From the NCBI RefSeq assembly GCF_037478005.1, contig NZ_CP144164.1, positions 2,108,001-2,172,000 on the forward strand: 64,000 nucleotides of DNA, in the 5' to 3' direction. The notes beneath the pieces were generated by a model that saw only the letters and a program-made list of their open reading frames with translations, did no database searches and had not been told where the DNA came from. Below, in pieces: positions 29,322 through 40,100 of this stretch. Each line of letters opens with the position of its first letter. Within the stretch, counting starts at the first letter, position 1. The position numbers were made by a program, and so were the translations under genes. The DNA comes from Alteromonas sp. M12. GTDB lineage: Bacteria; Pseudomonadota; Gammaproteobacteria; Enterobacterales; Alteromonadaceae.

Positions 29322-29923
29322 TAATTTGAATCATTGTTTTGTTGTTTCGAGCGGGCGCGAAGCTGTAATGTCTGCATATGTAAACTAGCTCTAACCAGTA
29401 ATTCTTGGTCTTCTTCGCGGATACGACTAAAAAGTAGATAAATATGGTAATCATCACCAACAGGCTCTGCTTTGATTACTTCTGAATAACAGTAAACAGC
29501 GGCGGATTCTTCGGTTAAAAATATTTTAAGTTCAACTAAAGTCCCTTCTGCTAAAGGCGCATTGCGTTTTAATATAATACCTCCGCCACCAAATTCTACT
29601 GACACATAGCGGTGTTGCGGATCATCTTGTTGCTGCAGAATATAGGACATCATCAAATCTAATTTTTTGTTTTGATGATTTAGAAAGTCAGTTAAATCTT
29701 TCGCGTGTTCGCTGAGGTTGCGCAGCGGTCTAAGCGCTTGGGTGTCAATATTTGACATCTCTGCTGCAATTTTAAACGCATAGGGCATTTGACTTACTAA
29801 TTCATCTAAACTTGGAAGTTGAAATCCGTCATTTACTGGGGTCATATTCACACTGAGCTGATGCTTTATGGTAAAAAACTCATGAAATTGAGCCATTTTT
29901 TGTTCCAAACTAATTGGATCCAT
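29321..29923 (-). CDS. PilZ-like domain protein upstream of mfd
   Basis: 200 residues. An N-terminal helical region (about 1-95) precedes a beta-rich domain (about 100-185) with RYVSVEFGGGGIILKRNAPLAEGTLVELKIFL, which has the shape of a PilZ domain. The canonical c-di-GMP residues RxxxR and [D/N]xSxxG are not present in standard form: only one Arg precedes, and the second motif reads VEFGGGG. This therefore looks like a divergent PilZ that may not bind the nucleotide, or binds it differently. It overlaps mfd by one base (TAATG), the first gene of a four-gene unit. Confidence 0.7.
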   Translation of the reverse strand: MDPISLEQKMAQFHEFFTIKHQLSVNMTPVNDGFQLPSLDELVSQMPYAFKIAAEMSNIDTQALRPLRNLSEHAKDLTDFLNHQNKKLDLMMSYILQQQDDPQHRYVSVEFGGGGIILKRNAPLAEGTLVELKIFLTEESAAVYCYSEVIKAEPVGDDYHIYLLFSRIREEDQELLVRASLHMQTLQLRARSKQQNNDSN

Positions 29924-30167
29924 GGTTTCCCCGTTTGATTAGGTTTCAACGCCATTATGGCAATTATTAAATTCTTTCAATTAAACCACAAAGACTCAGT
30001 AAGTCTTTGATTGTAGTTTAACAAAGTGATGCTATTTTGTTTCTTGTTTAGCTGATCTCAAACACGTATTATGCCAGTTTATCGTCCACAATGAATAGCC
30101 AAAGGGTAATTATTGTGTTCAATAGATATTGGTTTAATTAATTCCCCAAAAGGCTTAATACTCATAT

Positions 30168-31367
30168 ATGTCTTATCCAGTTTCCACTTTTATCGGCCTT
30201 AGATACGCAAGAGCCAGTAAAAGTAGTCATTTTATTGCCTTCATTAACTTATTTTCAGTGGTAGGAATCGCGCTAGGGTTAATTGCGCTAATCACCGTGT
30301 CTTCGGTAATGAACGGTTTTGAATTGCAGTTGAAAAATCGCATGTTAGGTATTACCCCTCACATAGTGGCAGATACCCGTGCGTCAACTCCTACTGAAAT
30401 ACAACAGTTGGCTGAAATTGAAGGTGTTGAGTCCATAACATCTATTATTGAAAGTGAAGGTATAGTGCAATCACGCCGAGGGATACAAGGAGTGCTGCTG
30501 CATGGAGTAGACGCTGAATTTATGCAACAGCATTCTATTGTCGCTGAAAATATGATTTTTGGGCAGTTTAGTCAATTAAAGACGGGCCAATACAATATTA
30601 TCATGGGCAGAGCTTTAGCCAGCAAATTGAGTATTCGCCCTGGTGATCAGATACGTTTGATATCGGCAGGAGCAAGTTCATATTCTCCAATGGGAAGAAT
30701 GCCTAGTCAGCGGTTGTTTAGTGTCGTTGGACTGTTTGATTTGGCCTCACAATTGGACGATAAAGTGGTGTATATCGATATTCAAGATAATGCCAAACTA
30801 TTGCGCAAATCAGTGGATAAATTGCAACAAACTCGTTTATTTCTAGATGATGCTTTTCAATATCAAAAAGTTGAGCAACAAATTGATCTGCCAACGGTTG
30901 ATTGGAGGGTTCGACAAGGGCCCTTATTTGACGCCGTAAAAATGGAAAAAAACATGATGTCATTGATGTTGTTGCTAATTATTGCAGTGGCTGCATTTAA
31001 CATAGTTTCAGCACTTGTGATGGTGGTCACAGAGAAAAGGGGGGATATCGCTATTTTGCGTACCCAAGGAATGCGCGGAACTAGCATCATTACTATCTTT
31101 TTGATCAATGGGTTGTACAACGGAGTTAAAGGTACGGTCATCGGTTTGATTTGTGGGATCCTGTTGGTGACACAATTAAATACTATTTTAAATGTTTTAG
31201 GGATGCCGATAGCTGTGGGGGATGGGCAAGGTTTGCCAGTTGATATTCGATGGCAGCAAATCGTTTCTCTGGTATTGCTATCCATTGGTTTATGTTTTGT
31301 TGCTACCCTTTATCCGGCATATAAAGCGTTAAGGGTGCAACCCGCTGAGGCACTGAAATACGAGTAA
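30168..31367 (+). CDS. lolC: LolC/LolE-type lipoprotein-release permease, without adjacent LolD
   Basis: 399 residues, FtsX/MacB-type topology: one membrane helix near 25-50, a large periplasmic domain (about 55-255), then three helices. The N-terminus IGLRYARASKSSHFIAFINLFSVVGIALGLIALITVSSVMNGFE is LolC-like, and the cytoplasmic coupling segment VTEKRGDIAILRTQGM (about 289) is intact. In the LolCDE complex it extracts lipoproteins from the inner membrane. In most relatives lolD and lolE follow immediately; here a phosphoribosyltransferase follows instead, 138 bases on. The gene itself looks intact. Confidence 0.8.
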   Translation: MSYPVSTFIGLRYARASKSSHFIAFINLFSVVGIALGLIALITVSSVMNGFELQLKNRMLGITPHIVADTRASTPTEIQQLAEIEGVESITSIIESEGIVQSRRGIQGVLLHGVDAEFMQQHSIVAENMIFGQFSQLKTGQYNIIMGRALASKLSIRPGDQIRLISAGASSYSPMGRMPSQRLFSVVGLFDLASQLDDKVVYIDIQDNAKLLRKSVDKLQQTRLFLDDAFQYQKVEQQIDLPTVDWRVRQGPLFDAVKMEKNMMSLMLLLIIAVAAFNIVSALVMVVTEKRGDIAILRTQGMRGTSIITIFLINGLYNGVKGTVIGLICGILLVTQLNTILNVLGMPIAVGDGQGLPVDIRWQQIVSLVLLSIGLCFVATLYPAYKALRVQPAEALKYE

Positions 31368-31414
31368 GGTATAAATTGAAATGGATTTCTCAACACTTTA
31401 TCGAATGCTTTCGC

Positions 31415-31420
31415 TATAAT
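31415..31420 (+). promoter_or_regulatory. Candidate -10 element before the phosphoribosyltransferase gene
   Basis: A perfect TATAAT 86 bases before the start codon; the -35 region is poor. It suggests the phosphoribosyltransferase gene has its own promoter rather than reading through from the permease. Confidence 0.35.
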
Positions 31421-31505
31421 TGGCAAAACATAGAAAAATCATATTCAAAAACACATAGGTTTTAACAGAAGTGCTTTTTGAGTATTTGTAAATTAAGGTT
31501 AATTA

Positions 31506-32069
31506 ATGCAAAAAACGTATATTACTGCACAGAAATTGTTGGAAGACTCTTTTCGTTTGGCTGCAAAGGTGTATCAAGACGGATTTCGTCCGCAATTTAT
31601 TGTAGGTATTTGGCGTGGGGGAGCTCCCATAGGTATCGCCGTTCAAGAATATTTTGATTATAAAAAAGTTGAAACAGACCATATTGCGGTGCGCACATCG
31701 TCATATTATGGAATCGATAAACAATCTAAAGAAATCAAGGTACATGGACTGCATTACTTGATTGAAAATGCTAATGCCAGCGATGGCTTACTGATTGTGG
31801 ATGACGTTTTTGATTCTGGGCGCAGTGTAAATGCGCTAATAGAACAAATTAAAAAGCTTTCTAGGCTGAATATGCCAGAAGATATTCGTGTTGCTTGTCC
31901 GTATTACAAACCGGAAAATAACAAAACTCAAATGGTACCTGATTACTTTATTCACGAAAGTGATGAATGGTTGGTTTTCCCGCATGAAATCTCAGGACTG
32001 ACTCCTGATGAGATCATTGAAGGCAAAACTGATTTGAAGAATGTTCACGACATATTGTTCGACAAATAA
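31506..32069 (+). CDS. Purine phosphoribosyltransferase (hypoxanthine/xanthine type)
   Basis: 187 residues. The PRPP-binding loop is LLIVDDVFDSGRSV (about 97-110), with the two acidic residues and the DSGRS glycine-serine turn. GIWRGGAPIGIAV (about 36-48) is the loop that follows the first strand. The SSYYG stretch is the flexible loop. The family joins a purine base to PRPP in salvage; it is of the COG2236-like branch often annotated as hypoxanthine phosphoribosyltransferase, but base preference cannot be read from the sequence. A strong terminator follows 17 bases after the stop. Confidence 0.85.
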   Translation: MQKTYITAQKLLEDSFRLAAKVYQDGFRPQFIVGIWRGGAPIGIAVQEYFDYKKVETDHIAVRTSSYYGIDKQSKEIKVHGLHYLIENANASDGLLIVDDVFDSGRSVNALIEQIKKLSRLNMPEDIRVACPYYKPENNKTQMVPDYFIHESDEWLVFPHEISGLTPDEIIEGKTDLKNVHDILFDK

Positions 32070-32086
32070 GTCGAAATTATATTTAA

Positions 32087-32116
32087 AAGGGCGGATAAAT
32101 GTATCCGCCCTTTTTT
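32087..32116 (+). terminator. Intrinsic terminator after the phosphoribosyltransferase gene
   Basis: An 11-bp stem (32087-32097 with 32102-32112), four-base loop and six T residues. It also faces the end of the minus-strand CbiM-like gene, for which an A-run in mirror position (AAAA before the stem) gives partial bidirectional use. Confidence 0.92.
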
Positions 32117-32128
32117 AATCCTACTGAA

Positions 32129-32782
32129 TTATTTACCTAGTAAGTAATGTTTATCATAAAAAGTATACACCCAGGTTGGTTTATAAATAACCAATATGGT
32201 CATTGTCCAACCATTGAGCATACCTTCAGACATTAGTAATAAAGGAATTAACAGTAAGTAAGAGTCATAAAGTGTGTCTGCGTCATAAATGCCATCCACA
32301 TAATAATAGCCAGATAGTAGCAACATTTTTACAGCGATCATCGCCGCGCCAGCAATAAATGAACAGACAAACACATAGACAAAAAAGTGCCTAGGTAATT
32401 TGTGAAACGAAAAGTTATAAATCAAATAACTGGTGACAATGGGAATACTGATCCCCAATACACCATTGATTCCAAACATCTGCCAACTATCGTATCCGGC
32501 TACGGTAGACACTAGCAGGGTACAAAACCCTGCTAATAAAGCCCAACGCAAGCCTAACAGCAAGGTCATTGCTGTGAGCCACAAAAAATGTACATCCAAT
32601 CCTGGCTCTACGCCTACACGGAAAAGCCATAAACCGAATACTGAAACGGACGAGCCCAGCACTAAATGTTGGAGCTTTTTATTGTGCTTAAATTGCACAA
32701 AAGATACTCGTGTTAGAACAAACACTATACCGAGTAAATAGATCAGCCATGCTGAGATTTGAAGGAAGGTTAATTCAAACAT
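32129..32782 (-). CDS. CbiM-like energy-coupling factor permease (predicted membrane protein)
   Basis: 217 residues, about 6-7 membrane segments. LDVHFLWLTAMTLLLG (about 60) and the C-terminal LLMSEGMLNGWTMTILVIYKPTWVYTF are the signature of the CbiM-like single-component group (COG3235-type) of proteobacteria. Relatives are S-components for cobalt or nickel uptake, with a metal-binding N-terminal His; here the N-terminus is MFELTFLQ, lacking the His of true CbiM, so metal transport is uncertain. The start codon directly follows the xthA stop, so it is cotranscribed with xthA. Confidence 0.78.
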   Translation of the reverse strand: MFELTFLQISAWLIYLLGIVFVLTRVSFVQFKHNKKLQHLVLGSSVSVFGLWLFRVGVEPGLDVHFLWLTAMTLLLGLRWALLAGFCTLLVSTVAGYDSWQMFGINGVLGISIPIVTSYLIYNFSFHKLPRHFFVYVFVCSFIAGAAMIAVKMLLLSGYYYVDGIYDADTLYDSYLLLIPLLLMSEGMLNGWTMTILVIYKPTWVYTFYDKHYLLGK

Positions 32783-33592
32783 TTAAAACTCGTAAGTTGC
32801 CCAAATAGGTGCATGATCAGAAGGCTTTTCAATTCCTCTAAGTTCATAGTCGATTCCCGCTTCTTTCAGATTTTCGTGCAACTTTGATGTGGATAAAATT
32901 AAATCTATGCGTAAACCACGATTATCATTGAATCCCTTAGAACGATAGTCAAACCAGCTATATTGCTCGCCGCCGTCAGGGTTTAATGTTCTGAAGCCAT
33001 CCTCGAAACCCCAGTCAAACAGTGTATTTAACCATTCACGCTCCTCAGGTAAGAAGCTACATTTTTTCGTTCTTAACCAACGTTTACGGTTTTCTTCACC
33101 AATTCCTATATCCAAATCTGTATGCGAAATATTCACATCGCCCATGACAATGACATTTTCATCAGGTGAGTGATTATCATTTAAGTAACCCATTAAATCT
33201 TGGTAAAATTTACGTTTTGCTGGGTATTTGGTCTCGTGGGTTTGATTTTCACCTTGCGGGAAGTATCCATTCAGTACGCGCACACTTTCGCCGTTGGGTA
33301 ATGGGTATGTCACCATAATCATTCGTCGTTGCGCTTCTTCATCATCTGTAGGGAATCCGTACTGCACGTCGCTAGGCTGTTCTTTACACAACATTGCCAC
33401 ACCGTAATGACCTTTTTGTCCGTGAAAATAAACGTGATACCCCATAGCGGCAACATCCTCTAAAGGAAATTGATCGTTATGCACCTTTATTTCCTGTAGT
33501 CCAATAACATCTGGTTGATGTTTTTCGATAAGCGCTTGCAATTGATGCAGCCTCGCTCGAATACCGTTTATATTAAATGATATAAATTTCAT
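32783..33592 (-). CDS. xthA: Exodeoxyribonuclease III
   Basis: 269 residues. [31 protein letters not shown] (catalytic Glu about 34), [32 protein letters not shown] (Asp and Asn about 151-153), and the end [18 protein letters not shown] with the SDHAP metal/His site are all intact. It is an AP endonuclease and 3'-5' exonuclease in base-excision repair. Length and sequence match E. coli XthA (268). It is followed without gap by the CbiM-like gene. Confidence 0.96.
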   Translation of the reverse strand: MKFISFNINGIRARLHQLQALIEKHQPDVIGLQEIKVHNDQFPLEDVAAMGYHVYFHGQKGHYGVAMLCKEQPSDVQYGFPTDDEEAQRRMIMVTYPLPNGESVRVLNGYFPQGENQTHETKYPAKRKFYQDLMGYLNDNHSPDENVIVMGDVNISHTDLDIGIGEENRKRWLRTKKCSFLPEEREWLNTLFDWGFEDGFRTLNPDGGEQYSWFDYRSKGFNDNRGLRIDLILSTSKLHENLKEAGIDYELRGIEKPSDHAPIWATYEF

Positions 33593-33763
33593 GTTTTTCT
33601 CATCGACTAAATTTTGCCGGTGATTCTAACAAACAAAGCTACTTAGTTGAAAATAAAGATAATCAGTAGTTTCGATAAAGCTGATATTTGTGTTTGCTGG
33701 AACTGGATTAAACGCGCTACCATGATCCTAATAAACATGAAAAAGTAAGGAAGAGGGTGTTGA

Positions 33764-36700
33764 GTGCTGCATTTAATTCAGTCAAATAAAATGGAAGTGT
33801 TACAGGCTGATTTGTTAGACAAGTTATCACCAAAGCCTTCTCAAAATTCACCTCAAGCACAAGGCAATTTGTCGGCGTTACTCGTCCCAGAAACTATTAT
33901 TGTGCAAAGCCCAGGAATGGCGCAATGGATTAAAATTGCCATTGCCGAAACCTTAGGGGTAGCAGCCAACATCGAATTTCCACTGCCATCAAGCTATATT
34001 TGGCAGCAATATAAATACTTTTTTAATGATTTACCTGAAACTTCTGCATTCACTAAGCCTAATATGGTTTGGAAGTTAATGAGTATTCTCGAGGGCTTTT
34101 TAGACACGCCTGAATTTACTGAGATAAAGCTATATCTCAACGGGGACCGCGAGTTAAAGTTCTATCAGCTATGTCAAAAAATTGCAGATGTGTTCGATCA
34201 ATATCAAGTCTATCGTCCTGAGTGGATTAATCTTTGGGAAACGGGTGAAAATAGCGTTGATGGTAGACTCATCACGTCACATCTTTGGCAACCAATATTA
34301 TGGCGAGCGCTGGTGGCGCAAACTCGTAAGCTGGGCGAATCTGTCTATCATCGAGCGAACTTGCATGCCCAGTTACTGCAAAAAATAGCAGAAAGTGAGC
34401 CAGCTAAGGAGCAAAAACCGCTATACGTGTTTGGCATTTCTACTTTGCCACAGCAGCAATTAGACGTATTTGAAGCATTGGCTGCGCATCGCGATGTATT
34501 TTTATTCTGGTGTAATCCGAGTCAACACTTCTGGGGTGACATTGTGGATGAAAATACCTTGAGCCGGCATAAATTGAAAGAAGGCGATACCCAATCTGAG
34601 CGCAGTGCATTGTTCGACGTTGGCAATCCTTTATTGGCGAGTTGGGGGAAACCAGGGCGTGATTACTTGGAAATGCTGTTGGCTAGCAGTGCAGAATCGA
34701 GTGATATATTTGTCGAGGTGCAACCTGATACGCTATTAAGTTGGTTACAACATGAAATGTATGAGTTAACAATGCGCGATACTCAACCGCCGTTGTCAGC
34801 CGATGAACTGTTAACCAATGGTGTGGAATTTCCAAAAATAGAGATATCAGAAGATGACAAATCGGTGCAAATTCATAGTTGTCACTCGAAAGTCAGAGAA
34901 TTGGAAGTGTTACATGATCATTTGCTGAGCCATTTCTCGCAAGATGCACAACTAAAGCCGTCAGATATAGTGGTGATGATGCCCGATGTCGCAGCCTATG
35001 CTCCCTATATCGATGGGGTGTTTGGTAGTGCGGAGTCGGAACTCTTTATTCCTTATGGAATTTCAGACCGTAATGCAGCGCAAGAATCACATATTATTGA
35101 AAGCTTTATTAATCTACTCAATTTACATCAGAGTCGAATAAGTCTATCTGAAATATTAGTATTTTTAGAAATCCCCGCAATTCAAAAATGCTTTGATATT
35201 TCTGCCAGCGAATACGAAGATATTCGAGATTGGTTAATTGAAGTTGGTTTTCGTTGGGGATTAAGCGGCGATGATAAAACTCGTTGGGCAGTACCTGAAG
35301 AATCTCAAAATACGCTAATTTTTGCGCTCGAACGATTGTTATCTGGCTACGCCATGAGCGGTGAATTTTTGTTCACAGGTAGAGTGTCTGAAGATCTTCC
35401 AATTGCCCCCTATAAAGATATCGAAGGGCAAAGAGCTATTGCGTTAGGTAAGTTGTACCAATTTGCTTTGCTTCTGCAAAAGGTGCTGAAATTTTGCTTA
35501 CAAAGCGACACCTTAGATAACAAGGTACAACAAAGTTTGTCGTTCATAGAATTAATTTATTCAGTTGATGAAAACGAACAAGTCTATTTAAACCAATTGC
35601 GTCAAGCATTGGAAAGTATGCAAGATCATATAAACCAGTTTAATCAAAACGTTTGTCAGGATGTATTTGTTGCGGAATTGACACAGCGCTTGCAAGACAA
35701 AGGAGTAGGGCAGCGGTTTTTAGCCGGTAAAGTTAATTTTTGTACTTTAATGCCGATGCGTAGTATTCCCTTCAAAATAGTTTGTTTGTTGGGGATGAAT
35801 GACCAGGACTACCCGCGGCAGACTGTGCCAATTGGCTTCGATTTAATGCGTGAAACCCAGAATCGCAGAGGCGATCGCTCCCGCAGAATGGATGATCGTT
35901 ATCTATTTTTAGAAGCCATTTTATCAGCACGTAAAGAGTTATATGTCAGCTTTCTTGGTAATAGTAGTCGTGATAATTCAGAGCGTAATCCGTCTATTTT
36001 AGTAACCGAATTATTGGATTACTGCCAACAGGTATTTTGTGTAGCCGACACATTAAGCCTGCCGGTTGAACAGACCCAGCAACAACTAAGCAAGCATTTA
36101 ATGCAACCCCATGGACTGCAGCCATTTTCAAAACAGTATTTTGATAAATCCAACAATTTACAGAGTTATCAACCAATTTGGTTAAAAGTACTGAATGCAC
36201 AAATGTCTGAAAATCTAGATGCCCATTTTTTTACTGAAACCTTGCCAAGTCAACTGGAAGATAATGAACTCATTGTAGAATTGAACGATTTAATCGCCTT
36301 TTTCCAGAATCCGCCCAAATTTTTCTTTCGCCAACGTTGGCGCACCAGTTTGTCACTTTACTTTAATGAGTTAGTCGATGAAGAACCTTTTGATATAGAT
36401 TCATTAACTCGGTTTCAATTAAACGACACTATTTTAGATAGTATGTTAAAACTTCAAATGGACGAAGAAGCCTTCCAACAACAGTTCTATCAGGATTATT
36501 TGGCACAAGGCAAGTTGCCCACCGGTGCTGCTGGCCCATTAAGTTTCAATCAAATTTGGCGCTCATCTGAGAGTCTACGTAATCAATTGATAGAGAATAT
36601 TAAAGCCAAAAAAGCAAGCTTGGTAGAGGTTGACCAAGCCCTAGAAAACGGCTCTATACAAGGTTGGCTAAAACAGATCTACGGTACAGATTTAGTGTTA

Positions 36701-37123
36701 TATCGAGCCGGTAAAATACGTGGTAAAGATATGATTGAATTATGGTTGAAATGGCTATGTTATTGCGCATCATCGGAGCGAAAAAGTGGTGTCGCTCGAT
36801 ATCTTAATATTGAGAAACCATTAGAATTGACTGTTGTACCTCAAGCCCAAGCAATAGAATATTTAAATATTCTATTCGATGTATTTGCCTCTGGTCTTAA
36901 TAAACCCCCTTTGTTTTTTGCCAATAGCGCAAAAAAATGGCTGGAAACTCAAGATATAGATAAAACCTTAGCTGAGTTTAATGGCACTATTTTTAGCTCA
37001 GGAGAAGGTCAAGAGACCAATATTCATCGGGTGTGCCCTGATTTGTCAGCTAACTTTGCCGAATTTAAACAATTGAGCGAAATGATTTTTGCGCCAATAT
37101 TCGATTATAAGGTATCTAAATGA
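33764..37123 (+). CDS. recC: Exodeoxyribonuclease V gamma subunit
   Basis: 1119 residues from a GTG preceded by AAGGAAGAGGG. N-terminus LHLIQSNKMEVLQADLL and the block VPETIIVQSPGMAQWIKIAIAE, with GISTLPQQQLDVF and the C-terminal nuclease-like fold, are typical of RecC. It is an inactivated SF1 helicase that recognises Chi and holds the RecBCD complex. It overlaps recB by four bases (ATGA). No ptrA lies between recC and recB, unlike in E. coli. Confidence 0.95.
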   Translation: MLHLIQSNKMEVLQADLLDKLSPKPSQNSPQAQGNLSALLVPETIIVQSPGMAQWIKIAIAETLGVAANIEFPLPSSYIWQQYKYFFNDLPETSAFTKPNMVWKLMSILEGFLDTPEFTEIKLYLNGDRELKFYQLCQKIADVFDQYQVYRPEWINLWETGENSVDGRLITSHLWQPILWRALVAQTRKLGESVYHRANLHAQLLQKIAESEPAKEQKPLYVFGISTLPQQQLDVFEALAAHRDVFLFWCNPSQHFWGDIVDENTLSRHKLKEGDTQSERSALFDVGNPLLASWGKPGRDYLEMLLASSAESSDIFVEVQPDTLLSWLQHEMYELTMRDTQPPLSADELLTNGVEFPKIEISEDDKSVQIHSCHSKVRELEVLHDHLLSHFSQDAQLKPSDIVVMMPDVAAYAPYIDGVFGSAESELFIPYGISDRNAAQESHIIESFINLLNLHQSRISLSEILVFLEIPAIQKCFDISASEYEDIRDWLIEVGFRWGLSGDDKTRWAVPEESQNTLIFALERLLSGYAMSGEFLFTGRVSEDLPIAPYKDIEGQRAIALGKLYQFALLLQKVLKFCLQSDTLDNKVQQSLSFIELIYSVDENEQVYLNQLRQALESMQDHINQFNQNVCQDVFVAELTQRLQDKGVGQRFLAGKVNFCTLMPMRSIPFKIVCLLGMNDQDYPRQTVPIGFDLMRETQNRRGDRSRRMDDRYLFLEAILSARKELYVSFLGNSSRDNSERNPSILVTELLDYCQQVFCVADTLSLPVEQTQQQLSKHLMQPHGLQPFSKQYFDKSNNLQSYQPIWLKVLNAQMSENLDAHFFTETLPSQLEDNELIVELNDLIAFFQNPPKFFFRQRWRTSLSLYFNELVDEEPFDIDSLTRFQLNDTILDSMLKLQMDEEAFQQQFYQDYLAQGKLPTGAAGPLSFNQIWRSSESLRNQLIENIKAKKASLVEVDQALENGSIQGWLKQIYGTDLVLYRAGKIRGKDMIELWLKWLCYCASSERKSGVARYLNIEKPLELTVVPQAQAIEYLNILFDVFASGLNKPPLFFANSAKKWLETQDIDKTLAEFNGTIFSSGEGQETNIHRVCPDLSANFAEFKQLSEMIFAPIFDYKVSK

Positions 37124-40100
37124 AGCAACTTGATACCTACAGCTACCCACTTTTAGGCGCTTCGCTAATCGAAGCTAGCGCCGGCACAGGTAAGACTTAT
37201 ACCATTGTTAATTTGTATTTACGCTTGTTGCTTGGGCATCAAAGTGAGGGCTTGAATTTAACTAAATCCGACCAGCGTCAAGGGTTGGGAGTAGAACAGA
37301 TTTTAGTTGTGACCTTTACAAATGCAGCCACGGCAGAGCTAAAACAACGAATTCAACGACGTTTGCACAGTGCTTATTTGGACTTTTATCAAGGCCACAG
37401 TAGCGATGGTTTTATTCAAAAGTTAATCGATGATACGGCTGATATGGCTCTGGCTTGCGAAACCTTGTTGTTGGCCTCACGACAAATGGACGAAGCAGCA
37501 ATTTTTACTATTCACGGCTTTAGTCAACGGATGTTGTCTGAACACGCATTTGCCAGTGGCAGTGTTTTTGACGAACAGCTAGAGTTAGACCAATCTACTT
37601 GGATACAACAAGCAGTTGAAGATTTTTGGCGCAGTGAAATCGTGCCTTTATCGGAAACTATGGTTCAGTATGTGCGTAGTATTTGGTCAGGCCCCGAACC
37701 TTTAATAAAGTCGTTGAGGGGGATTTTAGAGCGGGAATTCATTCCCAGTAAACAGCTTACGTTGAGCCATGCGAATCAATTATTAGAACAACTAATCGAC
37801 AGTACAAACAGCCTAAAAAGCTGGTGGCTGCAGCATAATGTGTCGGCCCAATTGCAACAAGCTAAGCTCAAGGGCAATACTAAACTGGGTAAGCCAGATA
37901 TCTACCGGGTAATGGATGATTTCTGTCAAAGTGATTCAGTTATCTGCCCGTTTGATAAAGGTTGGATCGACTTTTTTCCTGAAAAAGTGGAAAAAGCACG
38001 TTCTAAAACCAGTCCAGATTTAAGCGATTTAAATTTTAAGCGTTTTGAATTAACAGAGATGTTACGACATTCATTTGTGACAGCACTGCGTAATGCAGTT
38101 CAAAACACGGCACTTTTGCAAGTACGGAAAAATCTAGAAGCGTTTAAAGCGCGCACCAGCAAATTGTCACCCAATGATTTGCTAACTCGTTTAAATGATG
38201 GCTTGATGGGAGAAAATGGCAAAACCTTAGCCGATCTGATCCGCAAACAATATCCAGCCGCAATGATTGATGAGTTTCAAGATACCGATCATTGCCAATT
38301 GAATGTGTTTAGCCAAGTTTATCCACTGCAAGAAAATCCTGATTTATCCTATTCGTTAATCATGATTGGTGATCCTAAACAGGCTATTTATGGGTTTCGT
38401 GGTGCTGACATATACACCTATATTCAAGCTAAGCAGCAAATCGGCAGTGAAAAGCAGTTTACGTTAGCGACAAACTGGCGCTCACAGCAATCTTTGGTCG
38501 AAGCGGTAAACCAATTGTTTGCAAAAAGCGATAAGGGCTTTTTGTTTGAGCAAGCGATTCCATTTTTTTCCGTAGAGGCTGCATCTAAGTCCACTTTTTT
38601 GGAAGCGAATGAAAGTCGGTATGCCAGTTTAAATTTCTATCATCTACATGGTGCTAAAGATGTTATTGGGAATAAAGATGCAAAGACTAATTTGGCCGGC
38701 CATACGGCAAATATTATTGTTGACCTATTGCAGCACGGTCAATTAAATGTACAAACAGAATTAGAGCAACTAAAACGCGACGTTGTAGCCAAAGATTGCT
38801 GTGTACTCGTTAGAGATCGTAATGAAGCAAACTTAATCAAGCAGGCATTGGCATCTCGAGGTGTAGACAGTGTGTTTTTGGTTCGCCATAGCGTGTACGC
38901 CACGGAAACAGCCATGGACTTGTATCGTGTACTAGATGCATTGGTCAACCCTTCTGACGAAAGGCGGATTAAAGCAGCATTGACCAGTGAACTAATGTGC
39001 TTCAATAGCGTAGAGTTGGATCAGTTATTTACCAGTGAATCAGCTTGGCAGCAAATAGTCGAGCTGTTTGTTACTTGGCAGCAACACTGGCAACGCTTTG
39101 GTATTATGATGGCGCTCAATCGAGTTATGCAGCATTTTCACGTGTTTACTGGATTAATGACGCATTTTAGCGATGGCATGCGACGTTTAACTGATCTAAG
39201 GCATTTAGTTGAAATGTTGCAGCAACAAAGTGTTATCACTCCAGGTGATAATCAATTGTTGTATTGGTTGGGGCAACAAATACAGCAGCCAGATCATAAT
39301 AATGAAGCCCATCAACTACGTTTAGAAACCGACGGCAATTTAGTTCAAATTATTACCATTCATGCATCTAAGGGGCTAGAGTTTCCCTATGTCTTTGTGC
39401 CTTTCGGGTGTTCTTATAAAGCCGCATCGGAAGCGCTATTTCATGATCAAGATTTTCACTTGACCATGGATTTTGAAAACACTCCTGAAAATTTAGAAAA
39501 AGCAGATTTTGAACGTTTAGCCGAAGATACAAGGTTGTTATATGTGGCACTTACTCGCGCTGTTTACAACTGTTTTGTTGGGATTTGGAATCCTGCTTTG
39601 GGAAAAAGCCAATCTGTTTCTGGATTATTTCACACTGCTTTAGGGAAATTGCTTTCGTTAGAAAATATTGAACCAACCAATAGTTTTATCGGCCAGCGAA
39701 TTCAGAGCTTGGCAGAGTATGGGGATATCGGATACACCGCAGTGCATATTGAACCGGAGATATTACCGTACCGACCTGATAAATTAACTTTAGATACCTC
39801 CTTGGCAGTCAATATCATTGAAACGCCAATCGATGCTAACTGGCGGATAACGAGCTATTCTGCGATTGCTCGCAATCAATTTCATGTTGAGCATGAGCAA
39901 CCTGGTACCGACGAAAGCGAAACCATAAATCAACTCGATTCAACTTTTTCAGCCCAAGAGGTGGAAGTGGAACTCGATTCTGCGCAAGATAATTTAAGTC
40001 GATTTGAGTTTACTCGAGGCGCGCAAGCCGGTTCTTTCCTACACGGCGTGTTAGAAAATATTGATTTTCAACAGCCTAGCCAGCTTTCTCAAGTGATTGA

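Noticed and set aside
30863..31285. 140-codon minus-strand ORF inside the LolC-type gene
   Set aside because: Antisense shadow of the membrane-helix region; composition is that of a reversed hydrophobic segment.
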